From: an uncultured Pelagibacteraceae bacterium
GTDB taxonomy: Bacteria > Pseudomonadota > Alphaproteobacteria > Pelagibacterales > Pelagibacteraceae
Assembly: GCA_902605865.1 (NCBI GenBank)
Contig: CACLEJ010000002.1
Span: 101,710 to 165,709, forward strand
Direction of reading: 5' to 3'
DNA: 64,000 nt
The notes beneath the pieces were generated by a model that saw only the letters and a program-made list of their open reading frames with translations, was not told the DNA's origin and made no database searches. Made by a program: the position numbers and the translations under genes. The first letter of the stretch is position 1. Each line of letters opens with the position of its first letter. Of this stretch, positions 46,008-54,624 are shown piece after piece.

Positions 46008-46961
46008 CTAACCTATAATTTTTATTAATTGTGATGTTTTTTTTGTTACAAATTTGTCTAGTTTTGGTGAGTTTTGTGCAACTGTAACCATTTCACTTAA
46101 ATTTCCATTGCAATGTAAGGCTATATTGCAACCAGCTAAAAAAGATTTTTTTACTCTAACATCGAGTTTATTTTTTAAAGCTTTCATTGAAAGATCGTCT
46201 GTTAAAATTAAATTTTTAAATTTTATTTTATTTCTTATTAAACTAATAATTTTTTTTGAATGAGTAACATTATTTTGGGGATCAATTTTTTGAAATAATA
46301 AATGGCCTGTCATTGCGATTAATGCTTTCTTATTTTTAAAAGTATAAAAATCATTTTTAACTAAATAATCTTCATTTTTAGTTATTTTAGGAAGATTTTT
46401 ATGACTGTCTACTTTAGCTAAACCATGACCCGGAATGTGTTTGATCACTGTTGCAACACCATTTTTATGAAAATGATTGATACAAATATCACCCATTGTT
46501 GATACTATTTTTTTGTTACTGGAAAATGCTCTGTCATCGACAATTTTATGAAAATTTTTTCTTTTAAGGTCTAGAACTGGAACAGTATTGATATTTATAC
46601 CTAATAATTTTAATAGGTATGTAATTTGTTTTACATAAACATTATAATAAATATTAAACTTTTTTTTATCTCTATTAAATAGATTGCCAAAATATTCTGC
46701 TGAAAAAATAGAATTATCAATAAATTTTCTTAATCTACTAACTCTACCTCCCTCTTCATCTATCATAATAGGATAGTTTTTATTTTTAAAAATTTTTTTA
46801 ATAGAATTTGTTAATTCTTTAGTTTGATTTATTGAATTTATATTTCTAGAAAATAAAATAATTCCCCATGGTTTATATTTTTTTAAAAAACTTATTTCCT
46901 TTTGGGTAAGATATTTACCTTTTATTCCACAAACAAAAGATCTATGGGATTTATTTGTCAT
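46008..46961 (-). CDS. nagZ: Beta-N-acetylhexosaminidase (GH3)
   Basis: A 317-residue family 3 glycosidase for peptidoglycan recycling. DEEGGRVSRL, KHIPGHGLAKVDSHKNLP (with the acid/base His-Asp pair) and LTDDLSMKAL (the nucleophile Asp) are all present. Cytoplasmic; cuts GlcNAc from anhydro-muropeptides. Lies between a small membrane protein gene and scpA, the alphaproteobacterial argS-nagZ-scpA order. Confidence 0.94.
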   Translation of the reverse strand: MTNKSHRSFVCGIKGKYLTQKEISFLKKYKPWGIILFSRNINSINQTKELTNSIKKIFKNKNYPIMIDEEGGRVSRLRKFIDNSIFSAEYFGNLFNRDKKKFNIYYNVYVKQITYLLKLLGININTVPVLDLKRKNFHKIVDDRAFSSNKKIVSTMGDICINHFHKNGVATVIKHIPGHGLAKVDSHKNLPKITKNEDYLVKNDFYTFKNKKALIAMTGHLLFQKIDPQNNVTHSKKIISLIRNKIKFKNLILTDDLSMKALKNKLDVRVKKSFLAGCNIALHCNGNLSEMVTVAQNSPKLDKFVTKKTSQLIKIIG

Positions 46962-47214
46962 TATAAAGAAGTTCCCAAAAAGAATATTTATTTTTTTTCT
47001 TATTATTTTTAAATTCTACATATTCAATAATATTTTCTGTATCATTTTCTAATAATCTAAGATCTTTTTCGATAATATTAATTTTTTCATCAATTGAAGA
47101 AAGTGATCTGTAAGATTTCTTAATATTTTCATCTGAAAAATAGTATCTGGCGGTAAAAAATATAAAGAGGAAAATTATAATAAGGAAAAAAAGATACTTT
47201 AGCTCTTTAATCAT
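46951..47214 (-). CDS. Small membrane-anchored coiled-coil protein of unknown function
   Basis: An 87-residue protein. One hydrophobic helix (about 6-26) is followed by a region rich in charged residues with heptad-like leucines and isoleucines (SSIDEKINIIEKDLRLLEND), so a membrane-anchored coiled coil is predicted. In other alphaproteobacteria a SPOR-domain protein lies between argS and nagZ; no SPOR domain is visible, so this is either a reduced relative or a replacement. Shares one base with argS (TAATG) and overlaps nagZ by 11 bp. Confidence 0.6.
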   Translation of the reverse strand: MIKELKYLFFLIIIFLFIFFTARYYFSDENIKKSYRSLSSIDEKINIIEKDLRLLENDTENIIEYVEFKNNKKKNKYSFWELLYNDK

Positions 47215-48944
47215 TACATTTTTTCAGGTGTGTCTACACCCAAAATATTCATACCAGTTTTCAAAGTATTGGCTATAGATTTTAGGAAAACTAGTTTTTC
47301 CATTTTAATTGTATTGTCTTGATCAATAAATCTTTTAGAAACATCTTCCTTACCCATATTCCAATAGGAGTGGAATTCAGAAGCTAATTCATAAAGATAT
47401 ACTGAAATTCTATGTGGTTCTAATTTTTCTGAAGAAACTTCAACACATTTAGGCCATTCACTAATTTTTTTGAATAATTTTATTTCTTCATTCGCAAAAT
47501 TAAAATCTGAATTCTTGAACTCAAGATTGCTATTGATATCATTTTGGGTATTTCTAAAAACAGACGAAATTCTAGCATATGCATACTGAACATAGTAAAT
47601 AGGATTTTCTTTCGATTTTTCTTTTACTTTGTCAAAATCAAAATCAATTTCTGCATCACTACTTCTGCTTAACATAATAAACCTTGTTGCATCCTTACCC
47701 ACCTCATTAATAAGATCCTCAATAGTAATATAATCACCTTTCCTTTTAGACATTTTAAAAGGTTTTTTGTCTTTAATAAGTTTTACTAACTGACTTACTT
47801 TGCAAATTAACTTATCTTTTTCACCTGACAACGCTTCAACTACAGAAGTTATTCTTTTAATATAACCAGCGTGATCAGCGCCAAGTATATTTATAAGAAT
47901 ATTAAAATTTCTTTTTAATTTTGTATTATGATAAGCAACATCACTTGCAAAATATGTCCATGATTTATCTTCTTTTTGAAGCGCTCTATCTTTATCATCA
48001 CCAAAGTCTGTAGATTTAAACAATAATTGCTCTCTTTCTACCCAATTTTCTTTATTTTCTCCTTCAGGTGCTTTAATTTTTCCTTCATAAATATATTTTT
48101 TTTCTTTTAAATTTTTAATTACTTCATCAACTTCATTATTATTTATAACTTCAGTTTCACTTGCAAAATTATCATGCTTTATGCCAAGATTTTCTAAATT
48201 AATTTTTATTAACTTTAAAGATTCTTGTATTGAAAGTTTTTTTAGTTTTTCTGATACAGAGTCAAAGTTTTTAAAATCTAAATCTTTATTATTTGAAATT
48301 ATTTTTTTTGCTATATCTATAAGATAGTCTCCAGGATATAAATCCTTATCATCTATGGGAAAGGATTCACTATAAAGTATTTCTTTTATTCTTAAATAAA
48401 CTGATTTTGTAAAATAGGAGATTTGATTTCCATAATCATTGACATAATATTCTTTGGTAACTTTATGACCATTAAAGGATAAAAGATTAGATATTACATC
48501 TCCAAGTATAGCGCCTCTTGAGTGACCCACGTGTAAAGGTCCAGTTGGATTTGCAGATACAAATTCTACTAAAAAACTATTTTTTTTCCCTGTCGTGCTA
48601 CTTCCATATGAAGAATTATTTAAGACATCTAATATAAAGCCATTCCAAAATTCATTTTTAAATTTTAGATTGATAAAACCTGGTTTTTCAATGCTAATTT
48701 CATCAATATTACTATCACTATCTTTCATTAAATCAGCTATCTGCATAGCAAGTTCTATTGGAGGTTTTTTATTAATTTTGGATAAAACCATTGCAACATT
48801 TGTAGAAATGTCTCCACTAAACTTAGCAGGTGGAATATCAACATTTATACCCGATAAATTATCTGGCAACTCTAATAAATTATCTTTGTGGGCAGACTTA
48901 ATAACTTTTTTTATCTTTAATAAATAATTTTCAAATATATTCAT
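47214..48944 (-). CDS. argS: Arginyl-tRNA synthetase
   Basis: A 576-residue class I synthetase. ANPTGPLHVGHSRGAI holds the HIGH motif (HVGH), KMSKRKGDYITIEDLI the KMSKS-like loop, and the C-terminal anticodon domain (DALR) has YVQYAYARISSVFRN. Overlaps dgt by ATGA. Sequence otherwise standard. Confidence 0.95.
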   Translation of the reverse strand: MNIFENYLLKIKKVIKSAHKDNLLELPDNLSGINVDIPPAKFSGDISTNVAMVLSKINKKPPIELAMQIADLMKDSDSNIDEISIEKPGFINLKFKNEFWNGFILDVLNNSSYGSSTTGKKNSFLVEFVSANPTGPLHVGHSRGAILGDVISNLLSFNGHKVTKEYYVNDYGNQISYFTKSVYLRIKEILYSESFPIDDKDLYPGDYLIDIAKKIISNNKDLDFKNFDSVSEKLKKLSIQESLKLIKINLENLGIKHDNFASETEVINNNEVDEVIKNLKEKKYIYEGKIKAPEGENKENWVEREQLLFKSTDFGDDKDRALQKEDKSWTYFASDVAYHNTKLKRNFNILINILGADHAGYIKRITSVVEALSGEKDKLICKVSQLVKLIKDKKPFKMSKRKGDYITIEDLINEVGKDATRFIMLSRSSDAEIDFDFDKVKEKSKENPIYYVQYAYARISSVFRNTQNDINSNLEFKNSDFNFANEEIKLFKKISEWPKCVEVSSEKLEPHRISVYLYELASEFHSYWNMGKEDVSKRFIDQDNTIKMEKLVFLKSIANTLKTGMNILGVDTPEKM

Positions 48945-50059
48945 TTGTGTGACTTGTATAATTGTATTGCGTATCTATCAGTCATTCCTGATATATAATC
49001 AGAAATTGCTCTATGTTTATTTTTATCTATAGATTGGTTGATAATAAACTTTTTGGGTTTCTTTTCTATTATTTTAAATAAATTTTCTACTATTTTTTTT
49101 CCTCGATTATTTTTTAATTGCACAGTCTTATTATTATACATATTTATCTTTAAAAAATTTTTAACCTCTTTTTCTATAGATAAAAATTTACTAGAGAAAT
49201 TGATTATTTTATCTTTATACATATAAACGTCTCTTTTAGTATTGATCTTATTTTTCTTTAAATTTTTAATACTATTTTTAATTACATCTTGCACCATTAA
49301 ATTTATCGAGTCTCTTATAATTTGATAAACTATTATATCTTTATTTGAACGATTAATTTTTGTTTTATAGGACTTGTAGATTTGTTTAAAAAAATTAATT
49401 TCACATAATTGATTTAGAGAAAACAATTTAGCCTTAATTCCATCTTGTATATCATGGTTATTATAGGCTATGTCATCAGATATAGATGCAATCTGTGCCT
49501 CAAGCGAAGAATTTTTTTTAAAATTAATTCTTTGTTTAAATTTTTTAGCTCCAATTATTTTATTTATTTTATTAGTATTACGTATTGGTCCGTTGTGTTT
49601 TAAAAGGCCATCGAGTGTTTCAATTGTTAAATTTAAACCTTTAAATTTTAAATATTTATTTTCTATGAACATAACTATTCTTAAAGTTTGAAGATTATGA
49701 TCAAAACCACCATGCATAGTCATTGATTCATTCAAGGCTTCTTCACCTGCATGACCAAATGGTGTATGCCCCATATCATGGGCTAAACTTAGTGTTTCAA
49801 CTAAATCATCATTTAAATTTAAATATCTTGAAATTGATCTTGCAATTTGAGCAACCTCTAATGAATGAGTTATTCTCGTTCTATAATGATCACCTTCTGT
49901 ATTAACAAAAACTTGGGTTTTGTGCTTTAATCTTCTAAATGATGCAGAATGGATTATTCTATCCCTATCTCTTTGAAAAGGCGTTCTAAAGGAGCTATTT
50001 GGCTCTAAAGTTAAGCGACCTTTTGATGTAAAAAAACCTAATTTTGAGTAATTATTCAT
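48941..50059 (-). CDS. dNTP triphosphohydrolase (Dgt-like, type 2)
   Basis: A 372-residue HD-domain enzyme. FRTPFQRDRDRIIHSASFRRLKHKTQVF is the family opening, and HD motifs lie in SLAHDMGHTPFGHAGE, with SISDDIAYNNHDIQDG completing the metal and dNTP site. Hydrolyses dNTP to the nucleoside and triphosphate, possibly controlling dNTP pools. Placed before argS in one operon as in other alphaproteobacteria. Confidence 0.9.
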   Translation of the reverse strand: MNNYSKLGFFTSKGRLTLEPNSSFRTPFQRDRDRIIHSASFRRLKHKTQVFVNTEGDHYRTRITHSLEVAQIARSISRYLNLNDDLVETLSLAHDMGHTPFGHAGEEALNESMTMHGGFDHNLQTLRIVMFIENKYLKFKGLNLTIETLDGLLKHNGPIRNTNKINKIIGAKKFKQRINFKKNSSLEAQIASISDDIAYNNHDIQDGIKAKLFSLNQLCEINFFKQIYKSYKTKINRSNKDIIVYQIIRDSINLMVQDVIKNSIKNLKKNKINTKRDVYMYKDKIINFSSKFLSIEKEVKNFLKINMYNNKTVQLKNNRGKKIVENLFKIIEKKPKKFIINQSIDKNKHRAISDYISGMTDRYAIQLYKSHK

Positions 50060-50109
50060 TCTTTAAAAATGCCAAATATTAATTATATTAGTAATAACAG
50101 TGATAAATA

Positions 50110-50427
50110 ATGATTAAAGAAATTAAATTTACAGATAATGCGTTAAAACAAATCAATAACCTTTTATCATCTAAGGATGAGGGTTCTTTTTTTAGAATCG
50201 CTATCAAAGGCGGTGGATGCTCTGGATTTCAGTATGATTTCTCATTTGATAAAACACCTCAAGACGACGATTTAAGACAAGATAATATTTTAATCGATAA
50301 AACTTCAGCAGATCTATTGAAAGGATCAGAGGTTGATTTCGTAAAAGAATTAATCGGAGACCAATTTAAAATTAGTAACCCACAAAGCAAATCATCTTGC
50401 GGTTGTGGTGTTTCATTTTCTCTTTAA
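50110..50427 (+). CDS. erpA: A-type iron-sulfur carrier (ErpA/IscA-like)
   Basis: A 105-residue A-type carrier. Cys37 in GGGCSGFQY and Cys97, Cys99 in SSCGCGVSF are the three cluster-binding cysteines at normal spacing. Delivers Fe-S clusters to target enzymes. Head-to-head with dgt, 50 bp apart, and overlaps xth by TAATG. ErpA rather than IscA is favoured by the isolated context but not proven. Confidence 0.88.
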   Translation: MIKEIKFTDNALKQINNLLSSKDEGSFFRIAIKGGGCSGFQYDFSFDKTPQDDDLRQDNILIDKTSADLLKGSEVDFVKELIGDQFKISNPQSKSSCGCGVSFSL

Positions 50428-51203
50428 TGATCATTAGCTCATGGAATGTAAATTCTATTAGAGCAAGAATATTAAATGTTCAGGAATATTTAAAGAAATT
50501 CAATCCTGATATTGTATTAACTCAAGAAATAAAAACTCAAGAGGAAACTTATCCATTTGATGATATTAAAAAATTCAAATATGAAAGTTATGTTTTTGGA
50601 CAAAAAAGTTACAACGGAGTTGCAATACTTTCCAAAAAAAAATTAGATAAAATTGAAAAAGATATTTTTAAAGATAAAAATAAACAATCAAGAATAATTA
50701 CAGCTGATACAAAATATAAATCAAAAGTAATTAAACTAATAAATATTTATACTCCAAATGGAAATCCAGTAGATACTGAGAAATATGATTATAAATTATA
50801 TTGGTTAGATAGTTTAATAAAAAAATTGAAATCTCTTTTAAAAAGTTATGATAATATAATTATTGCAGGTGACTTTAACATAATACCTTCTGCTGAAGAT
50901 GTTCATGATCCTAAAGGATATGAAAACGATGCATTGTATAGAATTGAAATTAGGAAAAAATTAAGAGAAATGTTTAATTTAGGATTTCATGATGCATTTA
51001 GATATATTTATCCAGATAAAGAAGAATATACTTTTTGGGATTACACAAGTGGTGCTTGGCAAAAAAATAATGGAATGAGGATTGATCACTTTTTAGTGAC
51101 TAACAGTTTGCTGAATAGTATTAAGGATGTTAAAGTTAATAAATATCCAAGAGGTAGAGAAAAACCATCTGATCATACACCGATTGAATTAGAATTAGCT
51201 TAA
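50427..51203 (+). CDS. xth: Exodeoxyribonuclease III
   Basis: A 258-residue endonuclease/exonuclease/phosphatase-fold AP endonuclease. ATG at 50427 is chosen: SWNVNSIRARI is the family start and the longer frame begins inside erpA. LTQEIKTQEE, the GDFNIIP Asp-Asn pair, and PSDHTPIEL with the catalytic His complete the site. Its end overlaps the next gene on the minus strand by 9 bp. Confidence 0.94.
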   Translation: MIISSWNVNSIRARILNVQEYLKKFNPDIVLTQEIKTQEETYPFDDIKKFKYESYVFGQKSYNGVAILSKKKLDKIEKDIFKDKNKQSRIITADTKYKSKVIKLINIYTPNGNPVDTEKYDYKLYWLDSLIKKLKSLLKSYDNIIIAGDFNIIPSAEDVHDPKGYENDALYRIEIRKKLREMFNLGFHDAFRYIYPDKEEYTFWDYTSGAWQKNNGMRIDHFLVTNSLLNSIKDVKVNKYPRGREKPSDHTPIELELA

Positions 51204-52196
51204 TGATTTAATTTTATTAACTAAATCCTCATTGATATTTCTAGGTCCTTTATCTAATCTATTCTTATGTCTTCTCTCACCAGGAAGTCTTACATCACCC
51301 ATTGATTTCATTTTATCAAAAAATTTTGATGAATGAGTATCCCAGTCAGTATCTGATAATTTATCTGGAGATATGGCTAAAATGAACTCTCCACCACTTG
51401 GAGGCCCTCCATCATTGTTATCCATCTCAGCCGTCTCATAACTAAAATTATCTCCTACTAAGGCACCTGCAAGCAATTCTACCATCATCGCAATCCCTGA
51501 GCCTTTATAGCCGCCGAAAGGCAATAAAACACCTCCATCTGCAATCTCAGCAGGATCTGTTGTATCTTTTCCCTCTTTTGTAAGTCCTGTGCCCAATGGA
51601 ACTTTATGACCCTCTCTTTTAGCAACTTGAACCTCACCCATAGCCATTGATGCTGTTGCCATATCAAAAACCACTGGAGGTTTATTTTTCCTTGGCCATG
51701 CAAATGAAATTGGATTTGTTCCAAACAGAGGTTTGATTGATCCAGCAGGTGCTACAGCAGGCTTGTAAGATGTGCACGCAATTGCAACCAAACCTTGCTC
51801 TGCAATTATTTCTGTTTCAGGCCACATCGCAGCCATGTGATGTGAATTTGTGATTGATAAAATTGCAACGCCATTTTCTTTAGCAAGTTTAATTAATTCT
51901 GGGATGCTTTTATTCAAAACAACAGGGGCTAAACAATTATTCCCATTAGCTTTAACAACTGATGCTGATATTATTTTTATATCTGGATTACCTTTGCCGT
52001 TTATTTTTCCACTCTTTAATCCTGACACATAAGCAGGCACTCTAAATAAGCCATGAGAAAGAGAACCATCTCTTTCTGCTTTCATAACTAGATCAGCCAT
52101 AATATTAGATGTTTCCTCATCACAATTATTTTTAAAAAACACATTTTTTGCCAATATGAAAATTTCATCTAATGATAATGAGATATTGCTCATCAT
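51195..52196 (-). CDS. Ldh-family NAD(P)-dependent oxidoreductase (YbjR/DpkA-like)
   Basis: A member of the malate/L-lactate dehydrogenase (YlbC/DpkA) family, about 333 residues. RDGSLSHGLFRVPAYV, NSHHMAAMWPE (substrate histidine), LFGTNPISFAWP and the GGYKGSGIAMMVELL C-terminal block are family marks. Relatives reduce pyruvate-type keto acids or the cyclic imines piperideine- and pyrroline-2-carboxylate; the HHMAAMWPE context is closest to the latter in my memory, so imine reduction in lysine or proline metabolism is possible. GTG at 52220 and ATG at 52193 are alternative starts. Confidence 0.82.
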   Translation of the reverse strand: MMSNISLSLDEIFILAKNVFFKNNCDEETSNIMADLVMKAERDGSLSHGLFRVPAYVSGLKSGKINGKGNPDIKIISASVVKANGNNCLAPVVLNKSIPELIKLAKENGVAILSITNSHHMAAMWPETEIIAEQGLVAIACTSYKPAVAPAGSIKPLFGTNPISFAWPRKNKPPVVFDMATASMAMGEVQVAKREGHKVPLGTGLTKEGKDTTDPAEIADGGVLLPFGGYKGSGIAMMVELLAGALVGDNFSYETAEMDNNDGGPPSGGEFILAISPDKLSDTDWDTHSSKFFDKMKSMGDVRLPGERRHKNRLDKGPRNINEDLVNKIKSLS

Positions 52197-52247
52197 CCTA
52201 TTAGATATTATTTTTAACACTTTTCAATAAAATCTTGAATTTATTGA

Positions 52248-52257
52248 GATAATTATC
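52248..52257. repeat. 10-bp palindrome upstream of the glucosylglycerate pair
   Basis: GATAATTATC is a perfect palindrome 67 bp before the phosphatase start, in the 127-bp gap between divergent genes. It may be an operator, but AT-rich palindromes arise by chance here. Confidence 0.25.
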
Positions 52258-52323
52258 AAGGCATAACTGATATATCTAATATGCATTTGCTTATTTAAGG
52301 TAATTAACACAAAAAACCTTCTG

Positions 52324-53130
52324 ATGAATAATAATGTATTAATTTTTACTGATTTAGATGGTTCACTACTGGATAAAAAAAAATTCTATTTTACAAAAGC
52401 AAAAAAATATATCAGAGAATTGATATCTAACGATGTATTAATAATTCCAAATACAAGCAAAACTGAAAATGAAATTAAATTATTTTTAAAGGAATTAAAT
52501 TTAAAATTACCTTTCATATCAGAAAATGGGTCTGAAATTCATAATATAAATTTAATAAATAAGAAATTCCCAAAGAAGATTACTTTGGCTAGAACAAAAA
52601 AAATAATTTATAATATCTTTGAAAAAAATACTGATAAAACGATTTTAGATAAGTGTGATTTTGTTTATAAAATGAGTAAAAGAAATCAAATAAAAGTATT
52701 AGGATTAAGAGGAAAAAAACTCCAAGCTAGTTTAAAAAGGAAATTTACTTTTCCATTTATTTTCAAGGGATCTTTAGCACAAAAAAATTCACTTTTGAGT
52801 AATTCAAGTAAACTAGGTATTAGTATTCAAGAAGGTGGAAGAGTAATGAACTTAGGTGACAAAGTTAACAAAGGTTTGGCATCAAGAAAAGTTATCAAAA
52901 TCTTTAAAAATAATAAAAAAAATCATCTTTCAACAATTGCAGTCGGTGACAACGTAAATGACTTAAGTATGTTAAAAATATCAAACTATCCATGCATAAT
53001 CTCAAATAAATCCATTAAAATAAATAATAAAAATAAAATAATCACCAATAAGCCTGCTCCAATGGGATGGGTAACTGTAGTTAAAAAAGCAATGGATAAA
53101 ATAGAGGCTAGAAATTTAAATCATGGGTGA
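52324..53130 (+). CDS. HAD-family phosphatase, mannosyl-/glucosyl-3-phosphoglycerate phosphatase type
   Basis: A 268-residue HAD hydrolase of the MPGP family. FTDLDGSLLD (8-17) carries the nucleophile Asp, PNTSKTENEI is the usual second motif and VGDNVNDLSML the metal-binding Asp pair. MPGP-type enzymes release mannosylglycerate or glucosylglycerate from the 3-phospho precursor. It overlaps by 8 bp a downstream glucosyl-3-phosphoglycerate synthase-like gene, which strongly suggests glucosyl-3-phosphoglycerate as substrate. Confidence 0.8.
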   Translation: MNNNVLIFTDLDGSLLDKKKFYFTKAKKYIRELISNDVLIIPNTSKTENEIKLFLKELNLKLPFISENGSEIHNINLINKKFPKKITLARTKKIIYNIFEKNTDKTILDKCDFVYKMSKRNQIKVLGLRGKKLQASLKRKFTFPFIFKGSLAQKNSLLSNSSKLGISIQEGGRVMNLGDKVNKGLASRKVIKIFKNNKKNHLSTIAVGDNVNDLSMLKISNYPCIISNKSIKINNKNKIITNKPAPMGWVTVVKKAMDKIEARNLNHG

Positions 53131-54343
53131 TTTTTCTCAAAACGGTATCGTTGCAAATCTTCATGACTTCTCAATAAGAAGTACAGAGCAGATTGAAAAA
53201 GACTTATTAAAATTTTCTAAAGAGAGAAAATTAGAATTAATTTTACCTTGTCTTTATTCAGAGCTTGAAGGAGACGCATTGCCAAACATAGTAAATGAAA
53301 TAAGCAAAACTAAATATCTTAATCATGTCATAATTGGCTTGGATCAAGCTAATAAAGCTCAAGCTAAAAAGGCATGGAAATTTTTTAAAAAGTTAAAAAC
53401 TCCATTTTCTATTTTATGGAATGATGGTCCTAAATTAAAAAAATTAGATAAGGAATTAAAAGGTATAGATCTTGCACCAAAACAAATGGGTAAAGGAAGA
53501 AATGTTTGGTATTGCATTGGCATGGCAATAGCTAGAGATGAAGCCAGATCTGTTGCTTTACATGATTGTGATATAAAAACTTATGATAGGAGGTTATTAG
53601 CAAAACTTTTTTATCCTGTAGAAAACCCCTTATTTAATTATGAATTTTGTAAAGGTTATTACCCAAGAATTGCTGATAATAAAATGCATGGAAGAGTAGC
53701 TAGATTACTTGTTAATCCACTTCTAACGGCAATGGAAAAAACAATAGGTAAAAGTGATTACATAGACTTTATGAAGTCATTTAAGTACCCATTAGCTGGA
53801 GAATTTTCATTTAGAAGAAATATTCTACCAGAACTTAGAATTTCATCAGATTGGGGAATTGAAATTGCTATTTTATCTGAAATGCAGAGAAATTATTCAT
53901 CTAACAACATATGCCAAGTAGAATTAGCTGATAACTACGATCATAAACATCAGATATTATCTATAAAGGATAGTTCAAAAGGCTTATCTAAAATGTCTAT
54001 TGATATAATTAAAACATTAGTAAGAAAACTAGCAACACAAGGTTATTCTTTTAGCAAGGAAACTTTTAGATCAATAAAAGCAACTTATTATAGATCAGCT
54101 TTAGATTTGATTGATATTTATAGAAGCGATGCTCAAATGAACGGATTAAAGTTTGACTCTCACAATGAAGAAAAAACGGTTGAGTTATTTGCTTTAAATA
54201 TAATGAAAGCAGGAGAGTCATTTTTTGAAAATCCGATGGATACACCTTTTATTCCAACTTGGCACAGAGTAAAAAGTGCTATCCCTGATTTCTTAGATAG
54301 ATTTAAGGAAAGCGTTAAATCGGACAATAAAGAGTTTAAGTAA
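53123..54343 (+). CDS. Glucosyl-3-phosphoglycerate synthase-like glycosyltransferase
   Basis: A 406-residue GT-A fold enzyme similar to GpgS (GT81). LILPCLYSELEGDAL and HVIIGLDQAN open the nucleotide-sugar domain, GKGRNVWYC and LHDCDIKTYDRR hold the DxD-type metal site near residue 150, and FMKSFKYPLAGEFSFRRN and SDWGIEIAIL are GpgS-type acceptor segments. It would join glucose from a nucleotide donor to 3-phosphoglycerate, and the upstream phosphatase would finish glucosylglycerate. Mannosyl-3-phosphoglycerate synthase is the main alternative. Confidence 0.78.
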   Translation: MGDFSQNGIVANLHDFSIRSTEQIEKDLLKFSKERKLELILPCLYSELEGDALPNIVNEISKTKYLNHVIIGLDQANKAQAKKAWKFFKKLKTPFSILWNDGPKLKKLDKELKGIDLAPKQMGKGRNVWYCIGMAIARDEARSVALHDCDIKTYDRRLLAKLFYPVENPLFNYEFCKGYYPRIADNKMHGRVARLLVNPLLTAMEKTIGKSDYIDFMKSFKYPLAGEFSFRRNILPELRISSDWGIEIAILSEMQRNYSSNNICQVELADNYDHKHQILSIKDSSKGLSKMSIDIIKTLVRKLATQGYSFSKETFRSIKATYYRSALDLIDIYRSDAQMNGLKFDSHNEEKTVELFALNIMKAGESFFENPMDTPFIPTWHRVKSAIPDFLDRFKESVKSDNKEFK

Positions 54344-54357
54344 ACTTAATAATTAGT

Positions 54358-54621
54358 TTAATGTTTGTGATTGTGCTTTTCGTTTAAATTATCAATATCA
54401 ATTTCTTTAATTTCATTAATGGGCTTTGCTATACGCCAATTCCTTACTTTCCCATCCTCTGCTCTTTCGGTTATTATTGTCTCTATAGGAGGGCAATTAG
54501 GTTCATGACAACTTAACTCAGCCATGCTTAAAATAGATTTTTCTGGAATTTGATGTTTTTTTGAAAATACAAGTTTTAAATTTCTAATAGTTTCAGCATT
54601 AGGTTTCTTTTTATTAAACAT
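54358..54621 (-). CDS. Small conserved-looking protein with CHEPNCPP motif in the zinc island
   Basis: An 87-residue soluble protein. SCHEPNCPPIETIITE (37-52) has Cys38, His39 and Cys43, a likely metal or redox site; the tail ends KHNHKH, a histidine cluster. I recall similar short proteins with a CHEPGCPP segment beside COG0523 genes in alphaproteobacteria, but the role is unknown. It starts 4 bp after the WD40 gene and is the last member of the znuA arm. A zinc chaperone or target of the GTPase is a guess. Confidence 0.65.
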   Translation of the reverse strand: MFNKKKPNAETIRNLKLVFSKKHQIPEKSILSMAELSCHEPNCPPIETIITERAEDGKVRNWRIAKPINEIKEIDIDNLNEKHNHKH

Positions 54622-54624
54622 AGA

